From assembly GCF_001632365.1 (NCBI RefSeq), contig NW_024468547.1, positions 269,820 to 333,819 of the forward strand: 64,000 bases of DNA, read 5' to 3'. Shown here piece after piece: positions 46,226 through 58,421 of the stretch (positions within the stretch are counted from its first letter, which is position 1; each line of letters opens with the position of its first letter). The translations under genes were made by a program, and so were the position numbers. Below the pieces are notes generated by a model. That model searched no databases. It was given only the letters and a program-made list of their open reading frames with translations, and was not told where the DNA came from. The DNA is from Laetiporus sulphureus 93-53 (Eukaryota > Basidiomycota > Agaricomycetes > Polyporales > Laetiporaceae).

Positions 46226-47076
46226 GGTCTTCGAGACACTGCCACTCATAGAAGGACATCCTCAAAATACACAGAAATTTGTGAGAAGCAGATATCGCGT
46301 GGGGCTTTCAACGCTGACAATCCAACATCACGCTTTCCGCTTACTATCGCTGCTGGAAATACCGTACAATATGGTCCTCGCGTACGTTGTATGCTCACCG
46401 GAGAGCTTTATGCAAGTTAACGAACTTGGTTAATCCAGGTCTTGTGTTCGGGACCCCAAATCCTTCGTATACAAGTTCTGCTTCATGGTCGTCTCCGGTT
46501 TCTTCGCTTGTTGATGAAGAATTGTATCCCTCAGATGCGGAGGAGTCACACTCATCGCAAGTAGCCGCTTCTTGGGTTGAGAAGCGATCTGATGATGCAC
46601 ACACAGATGGGGCCGCATCACAAAAGTACAGCTCTATCCCATCATCATCAATGGAGTCTTCAATTGAGAGGCCTTCAAACTGGTCTGCTGCATCGGAAAA
46701 TGAGGAGACCGCATCCAGCTCATCGTCACTGATTGACTTCCCAATCGAGAGACCTTCCGACCATGCTTCAGTAGACGAGGCTTTATCAGAAGACCATACA
46801 CCTAATCCGTCGACGGAAATCGACTCGTCGGATCAGGAACCTGATGAGCACTCAGACATAGCAGAGACCTCTTCAGACGAGACCAGGTCAGCATTTGACG
46901 TGCAATTCAGCTGCGTCTGGGAAGGTCCTGTGTGGCGTTCGGATGCAGAGTCGACTTACTCGGATGTGATAGTGCAAGCGCAAGAGGCCTGGGTCAGCTG
47001 GTGGTGTACTTCCGCTGTTCCTAGCCATGGTGCTGTGGAAACAAGTCCATTGGGACATATGGATCGTTCAACATGA
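46226..47076 (+). pseudogene. 5'-truncated duplicate of the 17.4-kb gene
   Basis: Homologous to 18480-19050. The first part reads NADNPTSRFPLTIAAG (compare NADDHTSRFPFDITPG). The tail is a 200-residue Ser/Glu/Asp-rich open frame (SSASWSSPVSSLVDEELY..., ending near 47074), intact here but interrupted in the other copy. Neither the 5' exons nor the hydrophobic segment of the parent gene are present upstream, where the sequence is kinase-flank DNA. Confidence 0.45.
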
Positions 47077-48535
47077 GGTCGCCTTCTTAAGAGTCGGAGT
47101 TTGTTGTTATGAATGCATTTTCGGCTAGCTGACGTATACACGACACTGAGAATACGAAGTCTTAGCGAGAGGAGATCTAGATGGCGACGTCAAGTTATGA
47201 TGTTCAATAGGTATGTTATGGAAGTGCCACCTGTAGCGGCCACTGGCCTGTTGCTCCAGGACTGCATAACATGCACATGTGATGAAAGTAGATCCACCGT
47301 AACAGATTCCCAGAACAACCAGCTCCTTATCCATCATCACTTTCGCATCTTTATAAAACATCTCTCGATCTAGAGCCCAGTCTTGCTTTGCGTAATGGAA
47401 CAGAATAAACATGGTAAGCGTCAGATGCAAAGCCCACGCCACACTCTTCTGTGCAACCTACAAAGTACAATCATTGCAATCATCACCGTTTAAGATGACA
47501 GCCAAAGGTGGATATACATTCTGACTATTTGTAATCAGAGAATGGCTGCTTAGAATGTTGCACCATGGTGAAAATTGGGCACGCACTCTTGATACAAGAC
47601 TTAAATTCAGGAGTCTGACTTCCCATCCAACATCTCAGTAATAAAGCCTCTGAAGATAAGCTCCTCTCTGAGCTCACTTGACAGCTGCATCGAAGATCTG
47701 AGAGGACACGATGTTGAGAATGCTTGCTTTCTGACTCTCGGCAACGTCGCTCCTGACATAAAATCGCGGAACAAAACGGCCGTATTCTGATTCTTCGTCT
47801 ACATCCTTCCACACGATGAATCTATCTCGCGTCCTTCATCAGAACAAAGCAGGCAGGTGTCAATGAGTTGCGTAGTCAAGTCCACCGGCCCAGCACCACT
47901 AGCAGCATCCTACGGAGGGCCAATAAACTGACATCAGCGATATATGGGTGAGACTGGCAGCGAGAAGCCCAAGTACAATGTAAGATGTCGACACTGGAGT
48001 CTTAACAACTTGTGCTAAGATCGCCAGGGGAAAGCATGCGCAACATGAGGTCGTATATGAAGTTGTCGATGAGGGCTGCACTGCTTCCTGACTTCAGATC
48101 CGTCGCATAGTCTGTATGCAATGTCCATCTGTGTTGACTTGCATCCCATAGCGGTGAATGCACACTGATAGGTCGAAGTCATCGTAAGTGAAGCTGGCAG
48201 GAAAGACGAGCATACCTGTCCGCACCAGGGCTTGTATATACAGCTTACAGAAGACATCATCCCAGAGTAATCGGGATGTGCGTAAGATATTCATTTTGTC
48301 TGTGAAAGGCTGGGGCAGAGACGTCGTAGAGCCTGAGGCTAGCGAGGGTTGGCATGAAATCCGCTTCATAGTTGACAGTAAGTCTGCTATGTCGCTACGT
48401 CACTGCAGGCCAATCACTGGCATGGGGGAGACCAACAGTCGGAGTTCCTGCTAAATTCCACGGTCCGCTGGTGTAGTGATATAAAACCTTGTGCTGGTGC
48501 ATCCTGGGTCCTAGACCCTTTAGCTATGAACGCGA
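47077..48535. other. No gene assigned
   Basis: 47157-47330 is homologous to 19310-19500. On the minus strand several frames are hydrophobic or protein-like (47125-47442; 47899-48369 with FPASFTYDDFDLSVCIHRYG), hinting at a decayed minus-strand gene, but no continuous exon chain could be assembled. Confidence 0.35.
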
Positions 48536-49142
48536 ATGATTGAGGCGGCTTCAGCGACCATCAATGCAATGATTGACGGCACGGCAGCGACGCTGCTCGT
48601 AGTGTACCCCCACGGCGTCCGGGAAAAGGACCTCAAGCCCACTTTGCTCGTTATCAAGGATTGGTTCATTGTGTTCAATAGAAACACTGGTGTACGTTAT
48701 TTGAGATCTCGTGCGTTTCTGATACATGATCTCGGGCTCACACAGGACATTGAAGGAAAGCTCCCGAGTTCAACTGCATCATACCCTGTGGCAGTTATAT
48801 TGGTGATGTGAGTGCAGCACCATGACTAATTTCCTATATACTGCACTGACTTCGACCTTGATGGCTGACAGGGGATACCTTCATCCATCCTCGAATAGCC
48901 CGAACGAGCGCGTGCACATCACAGGCCGCCTCAGTACTGCCAGCGCATGGGCCCTCAACCCAAGGGAGAACGACAGCTGTGTGCACATCTATGCGAAGAA
49001 CAGCGCACTCGTGGGAGGATATGATAGTTGGCTCCTGAAGAAGAAGAACAAGAGCAAGCTGTCCAGCCCAAATATTCAGGTGAAGGTGGAGGCGGCGCTA
49101 AATGAGCATCGTGGGGTGCTGGGGCAGGGGGACCTGGCTTGA
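48536..49142 (+). CDS. Hypothetical protein, 180 residues
   Basis: Not recognised. Exons 48536-48807 and 48872-49142 join in frame (GT-AG, 64-nt intron) to give 180 residues. Stretches such as LLVVYPHGVREKDLKPTLLV, DWFIVFNRNTGVRYLRS, ERVHITGRLSTASAWALN and VGGYDSWLLKKKNKSKL read like an ordinary folded protein. No membrane segment or low complexity. It lies between the 46.2-kb fragment and kinase K3, same strand. Upstream exons are possible. Confidence 0.5.
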
Positions 49143-49577
49143 GCAGTTTGTTGTACAAGTATGAAGTCATCGCGGCACGGTGAGAATGCACAGTACAGAC
49201 GCAGGCGATGTATGAATACATATGGTCTCGAAGAGCGCCACTGGGGTGGTTAGCCCCGGGTCTGGCGGGGTTTTCCAAAGGATATTTGGCTATTGGCGCT
49301 GCCTCATTACGTAAGCCTTAAGCGAGAGGCTCGGCTTGCGGTGGCTTCAGCTTATGCAGTGAACAAATTTATGGGCTAAAATTTGTTCAATGTCTTACTT
49401 TGGGAAGTACATTTATTAAATACTGTAATATAAGTTAATTATTCTCCGCTTCAGGCTATGTATCTCCATATGCAGACTTAAGATATTTTCCACTCATGGA
49501 GGGGCTTGGCCAAAGCCACACAGGTAGCGCTAACATTCTTTCACCAGCCGGCACTAGGTGTGTATACATCCTGCGCT
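49143..49577. other. Upstream region of kinase K3
   Basis: AT-rich toward its 3' half. Unlike K2 and K4, it lacks the repeated SLD3/K2 promoter block, so K3 is probably controlled differently. Confidence 0.5.
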
Positions 49578-51148
49578 ATGAACGCCTGCTTTTCGGCAGC
49601 CACGACGCAGCTCTCCTTGTACTGGAATGCAGATGATAATGTGGAAGACATCCGACGATACACAGCTGGGGGGTTTCATCCCATTCGCCTCGGCGATGTC
49701 CTGTCTCCTCCTCTGAGCAACTCAGACTTGAGTCCCGCACGACAATACCGCATCCTACACAAGCTCGGCCACGGCGCGTTTGCGACAGTATGGCTGGCCG
49801 AGGCACTCCATGCACCGTCGTGAGTCAAGTCTGCCATTCTCCATCTCCATCTCATTCACCACGCACACCATAGGCAACGTTATGTCGCGCTCAAGATCTG
49901 CGCCGCCGAGGCCGATTCACGGCACGAGCTCGATACGTACAACCGCATCCCGGCCGGCGACGAGATGCAGAATGTGCTACGGCTGCGCTACAGCTTCTCG
50001 CTGCAGGGCCCCAATGGTGTGCACACGGTCCTTGTGCACGATGTGCTCGGGAACCTCCTTGACGCTGTGAACGCGCCTGGGGGGCGTAAGCACGCTCGGA
50101 TGCTCTGTCGCCAGATCGCGTGTGGGCTCACGGCGCTGCATCGGCATGGGATCGTGCATGGAGGTGAGTGAAGTCGCTTCTTGGGATTAGGCCATTGGCA
50201 CACTGCTGACGCGGCTACCTAGATCTCCACTCAGGGAACGTCGGCATTGCCCTGCCCACTCTCGACGAACATTCCCCATACTCGATCTTGGACTACTTTG
50301 GCGAGCCAGAATGCACTATCGTCCTCCCGACCGCTCCTCAGGCGAACCCCGAGGCACTCCCGCCGTATCTGGTCGCCCCGATTTTGGTCATTGACTTCCT
50401 GGCAAGCAAGGATCCCGCGTTCGCGGACACGCCCCTCTGCGCGGTGATTATGGATTTGGGAAATGGTCAGTACTCACCCATCTCAGGGCATAGAGGTGAG
50501 GATAGTGCTTACGGTGCATAACAGCGATCGCAGTCGACGAGGAGACGCGCCCGTCGTGTACAGCGGCTGCGGTATGTGCGCCGGAGCTCATGTTCGAACG
50601 TGTCGTCCGGTCGGTCCACCCCTCGCCCACGCGAGCGAGCGATATCTGGTCGTTTGCATGTACGGTGCGCTAAGTGACGCCGTTACTGTTCCCGGACCAC
50701 ATCCGCTGACGCGGCACGTTTAGATGTACGAATTGGTCTTTGGACTTCCGCTGTTCTACCTCGCATTTCCGAATGATGAGCTGTTGCGTGAGATGGCGAC
50801 GCTGTGCGGTGAGGTGCTGTCGGGATGGAAGAGCTATTGGGAGTCGCGGGAGCGGCTCAGGAGTACGCGTACGTTTATAATTGGGGCCTTTGCTCTCGGT
50901 GTGCCTGCGCTGACTGGCTGACCGACTGAAATTGCATAGATATCTCGCGCGAGGCTGCTGATGCTGATTGGGCACGCCAGCTAGAAGATTTCACGAAAGG
51001 ACCCGGGGAGACGCACACGCGAGCAGAAATTGAGGAATTCTTCGCGCTCCTTCGCTCCATGCTCAAGATCGAGTCGGAGCGTCGAGTGAGCGCGGAGGAA
51101 GTGCTACAACATCCGTGGTTTGCGCGTGCAAACGATGCGTCAGGATGA
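49578..51148 (+). CDS. SRPK-like serine/threonine kinase K3
   Basis: Close paralogue of K2 with the same six-exon plan. The ATG at 49578 (MNACFSAATTQLSLYW) was taken over an upstream in-frame ATG at 49506 because it matches the K2 leader. Motifs: GGFHPIRLGD, YRILHKLGHGAFATVWLAE, YVALKICAAEA, HGDLHSGN across intron 2, DLGN then AIAVDEETRP, CAPELMFERV and HPWFARANDASG to the stop. The fifth junction differs slightly (donor GTACGT after one C), giving His where K2 and K4 have Asp. All catalytic residues are present. Substrate unknown. Confidence 0.9.
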
Positions 51149-51251
51149 TCCGTAGACACTCCGGATCCCTGTATAGGATCGGCGCCGAATATAGGCCTTC
51201 CTCACTCTTCGTTCCAAGACACGAACACGAATACCCGTCTGGCTCAGGAAC

Positions 51252-51528
51252 GACTCGTGAAGATGCTTCGATCCTCTCAATTTGAAGCAGAAACGCTTGT
51301 AAGTATCGCCACCAGTGCAGTGGTAAGCCGTCCAAGACGTTCTAAGAAAGCCTGTGCGACCTTGATGACAATAAGGTCTCCAGCTGGCACGTTCTAATAT
51401 TATGCCTAAATAATACCGGGTAAATATAATAATTATATCAAATTTAGTTTGTTTATGTCCAGTCTAGTCTATTCCAGTCCAGTTATGCTTAACCTAGTCC
51501 AATATGTTCCACTGAGATAGTCGACTGT
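51252..51528 (+). promoter_or_regulatory. Duplicated SLD3/K2-type promoter in front of K4
   Basis: Starts with the same block as 43942 and continues to the kinase ATG with the GTCCAGT-rich, AT-rich segment, with small deletions. It is therefore a copy of the whole SLD3-K2 intergenic region. Confidence 0.75.
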
Positions 51529-53078
51529 ATGAATACATCCACGACGCAGCTCTCTGTGTACTGGGATGCAGATGAAGACGCCGAAGATATCCGACGATAC
51601 ACCGCTGGGGGCTTTCATCCCATTCGCCTCGGCGACGTCGTGTTTCCTCCTCTGAGCAGTTCAGACTCGAGTCCCGCAAAACAATACCACGTCCTGCACA
51701 AGCTCGGCCGCGGTGCGTTTGCGACAGTATGGCTGGCCGAGGTGCTCCATGCCCCGACGTGAGTCAAGTCTGCCCTCTGCATTTCCATCTCATCCACCAT
51801 ACACCGCAGGCAACATTATGTCGCGCTCAAGATCTGCGCCGCCGAGGCCGATGCGTGGCACGAACTCGATATATACAACCGCATTTCTGCCAGCGACGAG
51901 ATGCAAAACGTGCTACGGCTGCGCGACAGCTTCTCGCTGCACGGCCCGAATGGCGTGCACACGGTACTCGTGCACGATGTGCTCGCGAACGTCTTTGACG
52001 TTGTGAACCCGATTCGGGGGCGTAAGCATGCTCGGATGCTCTGTCGTCAGATTGCGTGTGGGCTCGCGGCGCTGCATCGGCATGGGATCGTGCATGGAGG
52101 TCTGTGGAGTCGCTGCGTGAGATTAGGCTAACGGCCCACTGCTGATGCGACTACCTAGATCTCCACTCAGGGAACATCGGCATTGCCCTGCCCACGCTCG
52201 ACGGACATCCCCCGCGCTCGATCCTGAACTACTTTGGCAACCCAGAATGCATTGTCGTCCTCCCGACCGCAGCTCCGACACACCCTGCGGCACTCCCGCC
52301 GTATCTGTTGCCCTCGATTTCGATCTTTGACTACCTGGCGAGTAAGGATCCCGTATTCGCGGACACACCCTTCTGCGCGGTGATTATGGATTTGGGAAAT
52401 GGTCAGTACCTACGCATCTCAGAACATAGAGGTGGGGTAGTGCTTACAGTGCGTAACAGCGATCGCAGTCGACGAGGAGACACGCCCGTCGTCTACGCCG
52501 GCTGCGGTATGTGCGCCGGAGCTCATGTTCGAACGTGTCGTCCGGTCGGTTCGCCCCTCGCCCACGCGAGCGAGCGATATCTGGTCGTTTGCATGTACGG
52601 TGAGCTAATTGACACTGTTACTATCCCCGAACCGCATCCGCTGATTCGGCATGTTTAGATTTACGAATTGGTCTTTGGAGGGCGCCTGTTCCGCTTCGCA
52701 AATCCAGATGATGCACTGTTAGGTGCGATGGCGACGCTATGCGGCGAGGTGCCGCTGGGATGGCAGAGCTATTGGGAGTCGCACGAATGGCTCAGGACCT
52801 TAGGTGTGTTTGTAATTGGGGCTTTGCTCTGGGTGCGAGTGCGCTGGCTGATTGACTGAAATTGAATAGATATCTCGCCCGAGGCTGCTGATGCTGGATG
52901 GGCACGCCGATTAGAAGATCGCATGACAGGAGGCGGAGAGACACACACGCGGGCAGAACTTGAGGAAATCTTCGCACTCCTTCGCTCCATGCTCAAGATC
53001 GAGCCGGAGCGTCGAGCGAGCGCGGAGGAAGTGCTACAGCATCCGTGGTTTGCTCGTCCAGACGACGCGTCAGGATAA
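51529..53078 (+). CDS. SRPK-like serine/threonine kinase K4
   Basis: Fourth family member, tandem to K3 and closest to K2 in its upstream DNA. Six exons as in K2; start ATG at 51529 (MNTSTTQLSVYWDADED), stop at 53076-53078. Motifs: GGFHPIRLGD, LHKLGRGAFATVWLAE, YVALKICAAEA, HGDLHSGN, DLGN, APELMFERV, HPWFARPDDASG. Its leader is a few residues shorter than that of K2. The exon 4/5 junction starts ATTTACG in place of ATGTACG (Ile for Met). All catalytic elements are kept, so it should be active. Confidence 0.9.
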
Positions 53079-54354
53079 TCCGTGCAGTGTGTAGACACTC
53101 CCTGTGCTTTCTGCGCCGAATATTGACTTTACTCCTCTTCGAAAATGTATCTCATTTGCCGAAGCGAAACACTGCCTCCGAGCGTCGCGCAGCCTCGACT
53201 CGGCACCAAATGCTCGGGCGCTTAGTGGCCTTTGGGAGTTGCTCAACACTGAACCTATCGGTCCACATTCCCATTTATGATATGTTCCGTGTATATCCAA
53301 ACAAAATGTGTCCAGTCTGTCCATGCTCCTCAGGCCATCTTTCTCTTCCTCCACTGCTATTTCCAGATAACATTGATGTGTGCAATGTATAAACACTTCA
53401 AACTTATTTTCTGCCAAAGAGGGGGGCAGTATGTTCATGCGCAGTGATGTCTTCATAATTATCTCTTGACATCATATTTTGGCAACGGTTAAGGTGCTTT
53501 AGCCCAACAGCAAGCATCGCGATTTCATTTTGTATATATGTCGTGAGTTCGAACACCATGCACTCGATTCGGCGACGAATGCGCCAGTCGCCGCCAGGAC
53601 GTAGTATCAAACAGACGATCAATGTTGTTGTCTTCGCTGAACGTAGATGATAAAACAAATTGGGCTTCATCATACGTGGGGCGGCAAACTCAATAGCTTA
53701 TTTGTCCGCATCACTCTTGACAATTTATGACCCACATCGGACTGCCTCTGATGCGGTCGGTTGTACGAGCATGATGCATCTTCGGCTCCGTTGGACATGG
53801 GAACTGCACAGGCAAGGCATGCCACAACGTATCGATAGAGCCACTTTTTAACCGAACAACCTAGTCAGCAATTGATCCTATGACGACGATAGTATCGACC
53901 GAATGAAAGGTGATCACAGGTGGATTGCTGGGGCAACCAAGAATCTTCTCATCTGGTTTCCTGCATATGTACACATGTATCAGCAAAAGATGGCTCGAAG
54001 ACCTGATATAGTACGATGCGACAGCCAATAAGATGTTGCGAGCACTTTGGGAAACGCTTTGTGTCATGGAGAAGAATTCAACAGGGATCAGCACTTAGTT
54101 GGATCGTTTATGAATATCAGATCTGCTACAGACCTGCATATGACGAGATAAGAGTCGAACATCGAAGGTGATCATTCTCTACACCTAAAGTGCAGCATGA
54201 AGCAGGTCAAACGGAGAGCTGACTTAGAAGAATACAGGAAGAACCTCAACTCACTTGACAGGTCTTGAGCGGTGCAAGATTTGTGATAAGGAAACACAGC
54301 TCGCGCAGATCGCCATTTTCCCGATGACTTACGTGCCCTTGTACGTGCCAAAGA
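53079..54354. other. No gene assigned
   Basis: K4 3' flank and spacer. Minus-strand frames at 53404-53673 and 53861-54094 are protein-like in places but have no recognised domain and could not be chained. Confidence 0.4.
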
Positions 54355-54534
54355 TTATATGATCTTCCATAGTGTTACAGGATCCATAGGAATGCCATAC
54401 GCGATTAGAGCGATGTAGAAACCAGCAGGTGGCGCCAGCGTCGAATGAGGGTATAGCGAAGCGATGAAAGCGGAGAACGAGAGGAAAGCGCCCGACGCAG
54501 AATGCGAATAGTCCGAATCTATGCGAAGATCCAT
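54355..54534 (-). CDS. Small hydrophobic OR-like frame, 59 residues
   Basis: ATG at 54534 to TAA at 54355: 59 residues starting MDLRIDSDYSHSASG, with a hydrophobic core (AFLSFSAFIASLY, then FYIALIAYGI). It could be a small membrane protein or the first exon of a larger minus-strand gene continuing toward 53.4 kb. It sits just downstream of the CAMKL kinase stop. No family recognised. Confidence 0.3.
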   Translation of the reverse strand: MDLRIDSDYSHSASGAFLSFSAFIASLYPHSTLAPPAGFYIALIAYGIPMDPVTLWKII

Positions 54535-54636
54535 AAAAATACAACCAGTGGAGGTGAGCTAAGGTACGAATAGCATTTTAATACCGAATGCAAGAGAGGG
54601 TCCGTGAGAAAGCAAAGTTTAGCAGCAACTAGAGTT

Positions 54637-57600
54637 TTAGGTCTCCTCTTCCTCGCCCTCATCCTCTTCTTGAATGGCATGACCGCGGAAGGCAGGCCCA
54701 GACCGACCAGTCGGGAGCTGTCTCCTTCCACAGCGCGGATCTGTGTTTTCAAAGGTGTTCTCGCTAGGAAGGGGAGAACTACGATCGACAGGGGACCGGC
54801 CTGCCTTACTTCTTGCTCCTCTTCCTAGCACACTGACCTGTGCGGGGGTTGACGACCCAACGGCTCTCTTTCCCCCGCCAGTCCAATTGATTAATCCCTT
54901 CGGAACTGGAGAGAGAGCAGGGACGTCCATTGAATGAGAGAAGCTGGAGCCACTATGAGCTGTAGCTATGGGTGTCTGACCGAGACCGCCTGCATATGCC
55001 GGCGAGTCGTCGTCTTCGTCAACCCAGTCCGACTCGTCGCCCATGTTCAGTGACTGCCGCCCAGAGAAAACATCCCTGATGCCCTGCTGACTGTCCGCTG
55101 GCGGAGATATCGCCAAGACCTCAATTGCAGAATATGCCGAGCGATTCTGCCAGCCAGGCGGCTCCAAACCCCACGATTTCTTCCAGCTGGATCGCCCGAA
55201 GGAATTCAAGTAGCTGTTACTGCCGTTTGGATTCGAGAAGGGAGTCTGACGCTTGTGGGCTACGAACGTGCTCCGACGGGGCGTCATCTCCTCTACCGGT
55301 CGGCGAGGGTAAGGTTTATGCGGAGAGCTGTTCCTGCGACTGTCGCTCTCCGAGAACTCATACAGCGACCCTGGACGCGAGGACCCTCGGGACTGAGCAG
55401 ACGATGTCGAGTTCGACCTCAGATGTGCGAGATGCGGTGGCGGTGGGAATTGCCGCACAACCCTCGTCGACGATGCCGAGCCGCCGCGGTTGTGATATCT
55501 GGGCAGTGGCGAAGCTGTCCGTGCAGGATGCATAGAACCTGCAGAACTGGCTGACGGGCTCTTACGGTGGACTTGATTCGTGAAGCTATGTATCGATGAC
55601 GGGCGCGAGACAAAGTCCTCACGCTCCGAGTTTGGGGTGTGACTTCCGAATGAGCGTCGGCTCGCGTCACTCCGCCTGCGAGACACAGATGTACTGGATT
55701 CGGGACCGTACCCTGTGGGTGACTCGTACATTTGGACCTGTGCAGACTGAACGGAGGATCTGTGTGAGTTGACGCTACTCGAGCGGCGAGAGGATATCGA
55801 CGCGCGCTTTGAGCGAGTTCCAGTCTGGCGAGCAGGTGTATACCGCCCATGGTTCGCGCTAACACGTCGCTTCATTGTGCCCCGTCCGCGTCCATTTACC
55901 GGGCTTGGGCTTGGTGTGCTGGGTAGTTGCGTATACGCTTGTGGCGTGAGGGACGGATCTTCCTTACGCTTTCCCTTCGGATCCTCCTTGAACCACATCC
56001 GGAACGCAGAGAGCAGGCTTGCCCGATTACGACTCCCATTAAAGCTCTTGTTTCGCGAAATATCGGGAAGCGCGGAGAGGGTATCCCGAGGCGAGTCGGT
56101 GCTTGGTGGAGGGGGAGAGGGTTTCGCGCCCGCGATGACCCAAGGAGAGCCGGTTTGCGACAAATCAGCGCTGGATGATGGCGGTGTAATCGGCAATCCC
56201 AAATCCTTTGCCTTCAATGGCGGACTCTTGACGACCTTACTCGATCCACTGCCGTGAGACGTTCGCGACTCATCTCCCGTCCCACTGCCCACGCGTCTAT
56301 CAGAATTTGCATCCTTCTCCCTTTCTTTGTCCTTTTCTGCCTTCACTACCTCAGCAGACTTCTTCCTCACCAGCCCAGCAGCTTCCAACGCGGTCGTCGC
56401 CCTCTGCATGATGCTCACACTCCCCGATCGGCCCTTGCGCCCCTTCGACCCACTGTCCTTGTCCTTGTCCTTGAGGCTTCCACCTGGAGTAGACGGATGC
56501 GACCGGAGCGATATCTCTGCTGCAGACGATGACGGCGACAATAGCGCGCTATTGGGTGACTTAGCTCGCGGTGGGGTGGCAGAACGTACCATGCTCGCTC
56601 CAACCGGCGTGGCGGGAACAAGATGCAGTTCAGGAGCAGAATGCGCCTGCGCTATTGGAGGCAGTCCGTGATCGGTAACGTGGGGAGACAAGTGCTCGAT
56701 GGGTGTTGGCCTGTGATCTCTCTTCTTCTCCTCCCTCTTCCTGTATTCTGCTAGCTGCTTCCTTACCGATACCTCCGTCTCCTCGTCCTCGCTCTTCTTC
56801 GTGTCCTCCTCCAATATCCTCTTCTCCGTCTTGCGCTTCAGCAACCACCACAGCGCGCCTGTCGCGTCGCACGCATCGCTAAGCACCGAGTGCACGATCT
56901 GGCCTGTGTCCAGGCCGAGCGCAGCCATCGCGTTTAACAGGTCGCGTTCGAGCGAAGTGGAAAAGATCAGCGGCGCCGGTGTGTTGAGCAGCGACGCAAA
57001 GTCGGGCGGCGCCGACGATCCCGCAGCCTTGTCGAACGTCGGCCCGTTCTCCGAGAGCGCCGAAGACACCGACCGTCGCTTCGTGCGCACGGGAGTGCGC
57101 GTCGGATACGCTGGAGCGGCTTTGGTGCCCGAGCCCTGGCGGGGGAATGCGGGCCGCACCGGAGTCTGCTCCGTGCGCTGCGGAATCTCTGATGACTGCG
57201 AGGATTCGATCTGAGGGGTCATCGGCGCAGACGCCGGAAAGTGGGAGACGGTAGAATGGTACGTGGTGTCGGAGGCGCCCGAAATCGATGATTGAGGCTC
57301 ATCAACTACTGTGACCTGCAGGGGCGACGGCGATTCGGGCTGTGACGTTAAGGAGAGACTGCTCTGGGAGGCTATGGGGCGAGGAGCAAAGGCAGGCGCT
57401 GTAGTGAACCAAGGGTGCGCAAGGATTTGTGCAATCGTTGGTCGTTTCTCTGGATCAGTCTGGAGAATAGACTTGAGGAGGTCCCGAACCTCTGTGCATT
57501 ATTAGCATAAGCAGACGTGCGAGACCGCACGCTTACCTTCCGAGAGCCACTCAGGGTCCTCGAACTCGCCCTCAATGACCTTCTGCTTCATGATATCCTC

Positions 57601-58421
57601 ATCATCGTCGTCAAAGGGGAGCATACCGGTCAGAAGCGTATAGAGAATGACCCCGAGAGACCAGACGTCGACCTCTGAACTGATCATCAATCACTCCGTG
57701 GGCTGCTGTAGAACAGATGTGTGCTTGCCTGGGCCCAGATACTTCTTCGCGAGCAGCATTTCGGGAGACGCGTACCCGGTCGTACCACAGAATGTTTCCA
57801 GTAACATACCACGCTCAAACTCTCGAGTAAAGCCGAAGTCGCCGAGCTTGACACGGCAGTGCTCGTCAAGCAGCACATTCTCGAGCTTGAGATCGCGATG
57901 CACAATGCCTTTGGAGTGCACATAGGCAACAGCGAGGCAAAGTTGTCCGAAGATAATGCGCGTCTCGCTCTCGTCGAGCCGCGCCTTCTCCACGAGGTAG
58001 TCAAACAGCTCCCCACCCGAACACAGCTCAGTGACGAGCCATATATAAGACTCAGTCGCGATAACTTCATACAGCTGTGTGATGTGTGGATGGTGCAGCT
58101 GACGATGATGATGAATTTCGCGAGTGAGAGAAGAAGTCATGGCTTTCGGGATTTGCTTGATTGCAACGCGAGTGCCCGTTAAACGATGCACTCCGAGGCG
58201 TACTTTCCCGTACGTCCCTGAGCAGTTAGAGATGAATGTCAAATGAAGATTGCATGAGAGCGTAAATAACGCGTACCCTCTCCAATAACCTTGCCCAACG
58301 TGTAATTACCGACCACTCTAATCTTTGGCGACGAGAGTTCCTTACCAAGCTCATTGTAGGCGTTTGCGAGCTGGGCCTTGTGATTCTGAGATACAGACGT
58401 CGAATGTCGATGTCCGTTCAT
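54637..58421 (-). CDS. CAMK/CAMKL-type serine/threonine kinase, long C-terminal tail
   Basis: Exons 58421-58277, 58217-57729, 57674-57537 and 57491-54637 give about 1208 residues. Kinase domain near residues 35-300: YTLGKVIGEGTYGKVRLG, VAIKQIPK, HSKGIVHRDLKLENVLL, KLGDFGFTREF, CGTTGYASPEML, PEVDVWSLGVILYTLLTG, and HPWF at its end. All catalytic residues are present. The second intron (57675-57728) starts GC and ends AG; it restores the invariant GPEVDVWSLG. After the kinase come a helical block (ERDLLNAMAALGL..., DACDATGALWWLLKRK) resembling a UBA-like or kinase-associated segment, and a very long Ser/Pro/Arg-rich tail with an acidic end. It resembles Kin4/Hsl1-type fungal CAMKL kinases that act in cell-cycle or polarity control; the exact orthologue is not decided. 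Confidence 0.9.

Noticed and set aside
49506..49577. Upstream start for kinase K3
   Set aside because: K2 and K4 begin at the position equivalent to 49578; the extension has no counterpart.
54604..57214. Several plus-strand ORFs up to 162 codons
   Set aside because: Antisense shadows of the CAMKL kinase tail exon.
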